Assembly: GCA_031279825.1 (NCBI GenBank)
Contig: JAITHT010000013.1
Location: forward strand, 1 to 52,024
Direction: 5' to 3'
Length of the DNA: 52,024 nucleotides
Source of the DNA: Desulfovibrio sp.
GTDB taxonomy: Bacteria; Desulfobacterota; Desulfovibrionia; Desulfovibrionales; Desulfovibrionaceae
Shown here: in pieces, positions 48,426 through 52,024 of the stretch
How positions within the stretch are numbered: the stretch's first letter is position 1
Layout of the letters: each line of letters begins with the position of its first letter
Notes under the pieces: model-generated
The model's database searches: none
Told to the model about the DNA's origin: nothing
Seen by the model: the letters and a program-made list of their open reading frames with translations, nothing else
Made by a program: the position numbers and the translations under genes

Positions 48426-48469
48426 CATCGTGTAAAAAAGGTGCCGTCCCGCAAGGGCTATACACGATG
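48426..48469. promoter_or_regulatory. Inverted repeat upstream of the small membrane protein gene
   Basis: A perfect 9 bp dyad CATCGTGTA (48426-48434) and TACACGATG (48461-48469) with 26 bases between, about 75 bp before the start codon at 48542. It could be an operator or a leader hairpin. A weak promoter-like pair lies nearby. The rest of 48096-48425 has no recognised feature. Confidence 0.35.
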
Positions 48470-48541
48470 ACAACCTGATATGAGGGGGTTCGGATCGCCG
48501 TGTGTCGTCCCTCTGCATGCCTCTACAGGAGAGAGTGAGAA

Positions 48542-48838
48542 ATGAAGCTGTTCCGTTTGCCGAAACGGGATCCCGGACGTTTTGCGGAGGATACGCCGCT
48601 GCTGAAGATAGTGCGCTACATCCTGATCATCCTGCTGTTCGGCGGAGTGGGACTCGGCGTCTGGCTGAACGGGCAAAAACGGGCGGCCTTACGGGCCAAA
48701 CCCGTGCCCGAGCTTATTGACAAACGCGGTTCACTCCCGGAGTGCCCGCGGAACATAACGCCTGACGACGCGGGCGGATTTTGCGAAGGCTGCGGCATTT
48801 TCGCCGCTGTCGCGCGACAAGATCATGCCGATGCGTGA
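48542..48838 (+). CDS. Small single-pass membrane protein with a C-terminal CxxC
   Basis: 98 residues. CAGGAGAGAG lies 6-10 bases before the ATG, supporting a real gene. A basic N-terminus is followed by one transmembrane segment (about residues 21-43) and a hydrophilic tail with cysteines at CPRN and a CEGCG motif, which might bind metal or form a disulfide. No family is recognised. It precedes rnhA by 32 bp. Confidence 0.7.
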   Translation: MKLFRLPKRDPGRFAEDTPLLKIVRYILIILLFGGVGLGVWLNGQKRAALRAKPVPELIDKRGSLPECPRNITPDDAGGFCEGCGIFAAVARQDHADA

Positions 48839-48870
48839 CGTTTCTCGTTACGCGGGGAGGTAGTCATACC

Positions 48871-49404
48871 ATGAGACGCGTTCCCTCCATACCTGAACGA
48901 GATCTCCGACGCCTCCCGGCAACGGGTGGGGCAGACGGCGACGCTGAAGTCATTATCCATACCGACGGCTCCTGCCTCGGCAATCCGGGGCCCGGCGGCT
49001 GGGGGGCGAAACTCGTCTGCAAGGGCAAAGAGAGGCGGCTTTCCGGCGGTTTTGCCAGAACCACGAATAACCGCATGGAGCTTTACGCCGCCATTATGGC
49101 CCTGGACGCCCTTACCCGGCCTTGCGTCGTCACCTTGTACACGGATTCGCGATATGTCCGCGATGCCGTGGAAAAACGCTGGCTGGCCGGCTGGCGCAAA
49201 AATACCTGGAAAAAAGCCGACGGCAAACCCGTTCTTAACAGAGACCTGTGGGAGCGCCTCGCCGTCCTGCTGAACAGGCACAACGTGCGGTTGTGCTGGC
49301 TGGAAGGCCACGCCGGCCACGCGGACAATGAGGAAGTGGACGCCCTGGCCCGCTCCGCCGCAGCGCGCCCTAATCTGCCGCTCGATCAAGGCTACGACGG
49401 ATAA
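48871..49404 (+). CDS. rnhA: Ribonuclease HI
   Basis: 177 residues from ATG 48871 (GGGGAGG 10-16 bases upstream). It degrades RNA in RNA-DNA hybrids. The active site acids are visible: D in [17 protein letters not shown] in [10 protein letters not shown] in YTDSRYV and D in DNEEVDALA. The protein has about 25 extra N-terminal residues. Its stop codon overlaps the next start by one base (TAATG), coupling it to the following membrane protein gene. Confidence 0.95.
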   Translation: MRRVPSIPERDLRRLPATGGADGDAEVIIHTDGSCLGNPGPGGWGAKLVCKGKERRLSGGFARTTNNRMELYAAIMALDALTRPCVVTLYTDSRYVRDAVEKRWLAGWRKNTWKKADGKPVLNRDLWERLAVLLNRHNVRLCWLEGHAGHADNEEVDALARSAAARPNLPLDQGYDG

Positions 49405-50360
49405 TGGATTTCCCCGCGCTGACAGACACTCTCATGTCGCCGCTTTGCCGGCTTGTGCTGACGATGGGCGTCGGCATGCTTTTGGCCGGGCTGATTGAAA
49501 GTCTGCACTGGACCCGTTTTGCGGCCAGGCTGGCTTTACCCCTGGCACGCATGGGCTATCTGCGGGAGGCGGCCGGAGCATCGTTCTCCCTGGCTTTTTT
49601 TTCTCCGGCAGCGGCAAATGCCCTGCTGGCGGACGCCTACGCCGCCGGAACCCTGTCCCGCCGCGAGCTGGTTTTCGCCAATCTTTTCAACAGTTCGCCG
49701 GCATTTCTCGTCCACCTGCCCACCGTATTCTCCATGGCATTCGCTTTCCTAGGCTCCAAGGCATACATGTATGTCGGCCTGACCTTCGCGGCCGCGATTT
49801 CCCGTACGATCTGCACAGTCATCGCCGGCAGATGTCTGCTTCCCCGACCGGCCCGGACGCTCTCGGACGGCGTTGCCACCGGTTCTCAAAAAAGACATTG
49901 GCGGCAAACCGTAAAAGATACCTTGACCCGCTGTAAAAAACGAATCTTCAAAGTGCTTGTCGTCACTATTCCCGTATACTGCGTGTTCTTCGCCCTGCAA
50001 CAGGCCGGCTGTTTTGCCCTGCTGGAAAAATGGCTTGCCGGACACGCCGGCATGCTGTCCTTTCTGAATCCCCATGCGATCAGCATAATCGCCATATCTC
50101 TGGCGGCCGAGTCAGGCGCGGCTATGTCCGCCGCGGCTTCTTTGTCCGCCGGCGGCTCTCTGGCCGATCACGAAGTCATTACAGCCCTTCTGGCGGGCAA
50201 CATTATTGCCGCGCCCATGCGCGCTTTGCGCCATCAATTTCCCTCCTATGCCGGCATGTTTTCCCCTGGTCTGGCTCTGTATCTCGTCCTGGTCAACCAG
50301 CTCTGCCGCGCGGCCAGCCTTATCGCGGTAACAGCTCTTTATTACTGGCATACGGCATGA
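49404..50360 (+). CDS. Nucleoside recognition (Gate)-type membrane protein
   Basis: 318 residues with at least seven hydrophobic segments in two halves separated by a basic cytoplasmic loop (about 140-185). Segments such as FSPAAANALLADAYAAG and the C-terminal AGNIIAAPMRALRH fit the Gate/nucleoside-recognition domain family (SpmA/SpmB-like). Substrate and role are unknown. It overlaps rnhA by one base. After it comes about 60 bp with no feature and then repeat C copy 2. Confidence 0.75.
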   Translation: MDFPALTDTLMSPLCRLVLTMGVGMLLAGLIESLHWTRFAARLALPLARMGYLREAAGASFSLAFFSPAAANALLADAYAAGTLSRRELVFANLFNSSPAFLVHLPTVFSMAFAFLGSKAYMYVGLTFAAAISRTICTVIAGRCLLPRPARTLSDGVATGSQKRHWRQTVKDTLTRCKKRIFKVLVVTIPVYCVFFALQQAGCFALLEKWLAGHAGMLSFLNPHAISIIAISLAAESGAAMSAAASLSAGGSLADHEVITALLAGNIIAAPMRALRHQFPSYAGMFSPGLALYLVLVNQLCRAASLIAVTALYYWHTA

Positions 50361-50421
50361 TCCGGATATCGCGCCGAACCGGGAATTCGCAGGCAGATAT
50401 TGTGTATCAAGATTTTCTTCG

Positions 50422-50590
50422 ATCCAAATGAGGTAGCGAAGCCCTTCAGGGCTTCGCGTCTCGCGCTTGGGAGGGGTTTTTACCCCTCCCAAGCTTTCCG
50501 CCCCGGAAAGAAACCCCGCCCTTCAGGGCGGGGTCGGGGCTATACGGCCTTGCGGCCGGGGTTTCAGACCACAAAGGAAGTTCTGATGAA
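50422..50590 (+). repeat. Repeat family C, copy 2 (four-hairpin element)
   Basis: 169 bp nearly identical to 14203-14370. Hairpin 3 is perfectly paired here (CCCCGCCC/GGGCGGGG), and the loop of hairpin 2 differs between copies while the stem is kept. It ends with the same AAGGAAGTTCTGATGAA and is followed at once by AATGCTCTAA, within which the ppaC stop codon lies. It can serve as the terminator region for ppaC. Confidence 0.85.
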
Positions 50591-50596
50591 AATGCT

Positions 50597-51514
50597 CTAA
50601 GCTTTGAATACGGCTTCAAACTTAGGAACGACGTCTTTTTTACGGCTCATGACCTTGGGCAGCCAAACGGCTTTATCGCCGTCAACGCCGAAGGCCTTTT
50701 TCACAACAGAGGGATCGTCGGAGCAGATAAGCATTTCCGAGCCTTCTTTCATAATATCGGTCAGGAGCAGGAAAACGCTGTGCCGTCCTTCCGCCTTTAC
50801 CTTGGTGATTTCAGCGGCAAGAGCGGCCTTGACTTTGTCAAGCATGGAGAGATCGATGACTTCAAGCTGGCCGATGCCGATCTTCTTTCCGCTCATATCA
50901 AAATCCTTATAGTCGCGGAAGACGAGATCTCGGGCAGGCACACCGTCAACAGCCGACTTGACCTTGAACATGTCCATGCCAAGACCTTTGTAATCGGCGA
51001 TGCCGGCGATTTTCGCCAGAGATTCGACAGCCTTTTTGTCGTCATCGGTGGTGGTGGGAGACTTGAAGATGACGGTATCGGAGAGAATGGCGCACAGCAG
51101 GCCGCCGGCGATATTTTTGGATACCTCCACGCCGTAAAAGTCGTACATGGCTTTGATAACCGTGCCGGTACATCCGGCGGGCCACACCCACATAAGCAGG
51201 GGGCTGGAAGTGGTGACATCGCCCAGCTTGTGATGATCGACGATGGCGATGATCTCGGAGTCCTTCACATCAGAGGGCGCTTGCGCCAGATCGGAGTGAT
51301 CGACCAGAATGACTTGCTTGCCGGCGACGGAAGTTGCCACTTCCGGCTTGGCAAGACCGAATTTGTCGAGAACGAAGGCCGTTTCGGGGGTCACATCGCC
51401 TTGTGTGACCGGCTTGGCCTGTATGCCGCGTTTACTCATGAGATCCGCAACTGCGATGGCGGAAATAACGCTGTCCGTGTCCGGGCTTTTGTGGCCTACG
51501 ACGAGTGCTGCCAT
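50597..51514 (-). CDS. ppaC: Manganese-dependent inorganic pyrophosphatase (DHH family II)
   Basis: 305 residues. It hydrolyses pyrophosphate to phosphate; in sulfate reducers this pulls sulfate activation by ATP sulfurylase forward. Metal ligands are H8, D12 and D14 (GHKSPDTDS), D72 (VDHSD), the DHH motif at D93-H94-H95 and an aspartate in AILSDT. The C-terminal DHHA2 domain has the substrate-binding SRKK. AGGAGGA is just before the ATG. The stop codon abuts repeat C. No CBS or DRTGG regulatory domains are inserted. Confidence 0.96.
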   Translation of the reverse strand: MAALVVGHKSPDTDSVISAIAVADLMSKRGIQAKPVTQGDVTPETAFVLDKFGLAKPEVATSVAGKQVILVDHSDLAQAPSDVKDSEIIAIVDHHKLGDVTTSSPLLMWVWPAGCTGTVIKAMYDFYGVEVSKNIAGGLLCAILSDTVIFKSPTTTDDDKKAVESLAKIAGIADYKGLGMDMFKVKSAVDGVPARDLVFRDYKDFDMSGKKIGIGQLEVIDLSMLDKVKAALAAEITKVKAEGRHSVFLLLTDIMKEGSEMLICSDDPSVVKKAFGVDGDKAVWLPKVMSRKKDVVPKFEAVFKA

Positions 51515-51599
51515 GGATGGTCCTCCTACGGGTTATTTTCAGGGTATCAAAAAAACAGTCTCTGCTGAACAATGTGAAACATGCAAAATACGGAATATT

Positions 51600-51726
51600 A
51601 GAGCATTTTCACTTTGAAAATGCTCTGTCAACCGACAGCGTAAGCGTCGGTTGCGCGCACGAGGAGCAGGCGAAACTTGTTTTCGCCGAGGGCGACGAGT
51701 GTGGCGTTTCAAAGTTAATCTGCTCC
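51600..51726 (+). repeat. Repeat family A, copy 3
   Basis: It matches 3070-3195 and, inverted, 35627-35753; its first hairpin is GAGCATTTTC ACTTT GAAAATGCTC. A B-like dyad (CAATTTCATTGTGAATGAAATGG region, 51730-51760) follows. It sits about 85 bp upstream of ppaC. Confidence 0.75.
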
Positions 51727-51889
51727 AGAGCAATTTCATTGTGAATGAAATGGTTCTCGCGGCGATTGCATCCAGCGCCGTGCGCCCATGAGGCGCAGGC
51801 GAAGTTCATTGTTCATTTTCGCCGGTAGCGCCGAACGGAGCGTCTTACAATCAAAATACTTTTTAGGGAGAAACTTAGGGAAGCACTGA

Positions 51890-51954
51890 TTAATTCGGGG
51901 CTCCGCCCCGAACCCCGCTGGGGGGAATAATTCCCCCCAGAACCCCCTTACTAT
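51890..51954 (+). repeat. Repeat family E, right copy
   Basis: Inverted copy of 172-233, near-identical. The last 70 bases of the window show no further gene. Confidence 0.7.
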
Positions 51955-52024
51955 CAGCGTTTCCTGAAGGAAGCCCGCTGGTGCGGGCTTAAAGCCAAAG
52001 TGGCGTGACCCCTTTGAAACGCTC

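Overview
The window comes from a Desulfovibrio-like sulfate reducer (Desulfovibrionaceae). This is inferred from gene content: a LUD-type L-lactate dehydrogenase pair (LutC-like plus a fused LutB/LutA-like subunit), a manganese-dependent pyrophosphatase, a stand-alone IMP cyclohydrolase, a TauE/SafE anion transporter with a small membrane partner, and several sigma-54 regulators. Coding density is moderate. Nearly every longer gene-free stretch is filled with palindromic repeat families, and remnants of an IS5-type transposase and of a REP-associated tyrosine transposase (RAYT) are present. This suggests a genome with past repeat expansion and some decay.

Layout. 1-3230: a TauE/SafE transporter and a small membrane protein, bracketed by two inverted copies of a roughly 148 bp repeat. 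3230-7586: a two-component system (PAS histidine kinase plus NtrC-type regulator) with an XpaC-like membrane protein. 7785-7861: tRNA-Glu. 8392-16607: a rightward housekeeping run, hisD, purC, fabI, IMP cyclohydrolase, hflX and recD2. 16621-24017: an accessory segment with an IS5 transposase remnant interrupted by a small hairpin-rich element (MITE), a radical SAM enzyme, a 1609-residue multidomain glycosyltransferase/methyltransferase, a (GA)26 tract upstream of it, and a second, inverted MITE copy. 24014-28736: a large secreted TPR protein and an orphan sigma-54 activator. 29038-35423: the protein quality-control cluster tig-clpP-clpX-lon, read leftward. 35880-39127: tRNA-Leu and the lactate dehydrogenase genes. 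39128-40322: a decayed region with a RAYT remnant. 40323-51514: rimO, a soluble PAS histidine kinase, an RdgB-type pyrophosphatase, lepA-lepB-waaA, a small membrane protein, rnhA, a nucleoside-recognition-type membrane protein and ppaC. 51515-52024: more repeats.

How the genes fit together. Most are core functions: histidine, purine and fatty acid synthesis, ribosome and protein quality control, lipid A Kdo transfer, protein export, lactate oxidation and pyrophosphate removal. The accessory part is the glycosylation segment between the two MITE copies. The main leads are this segment with its dinucleotide tract, the MITE that supplies stop codons on insertion, a two-copy four-hairpin repeat touching gene 3' ends, and an apparent AUA start codon for hflX. 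No complete phage, CRISPR array or recognisable defence system was seen.
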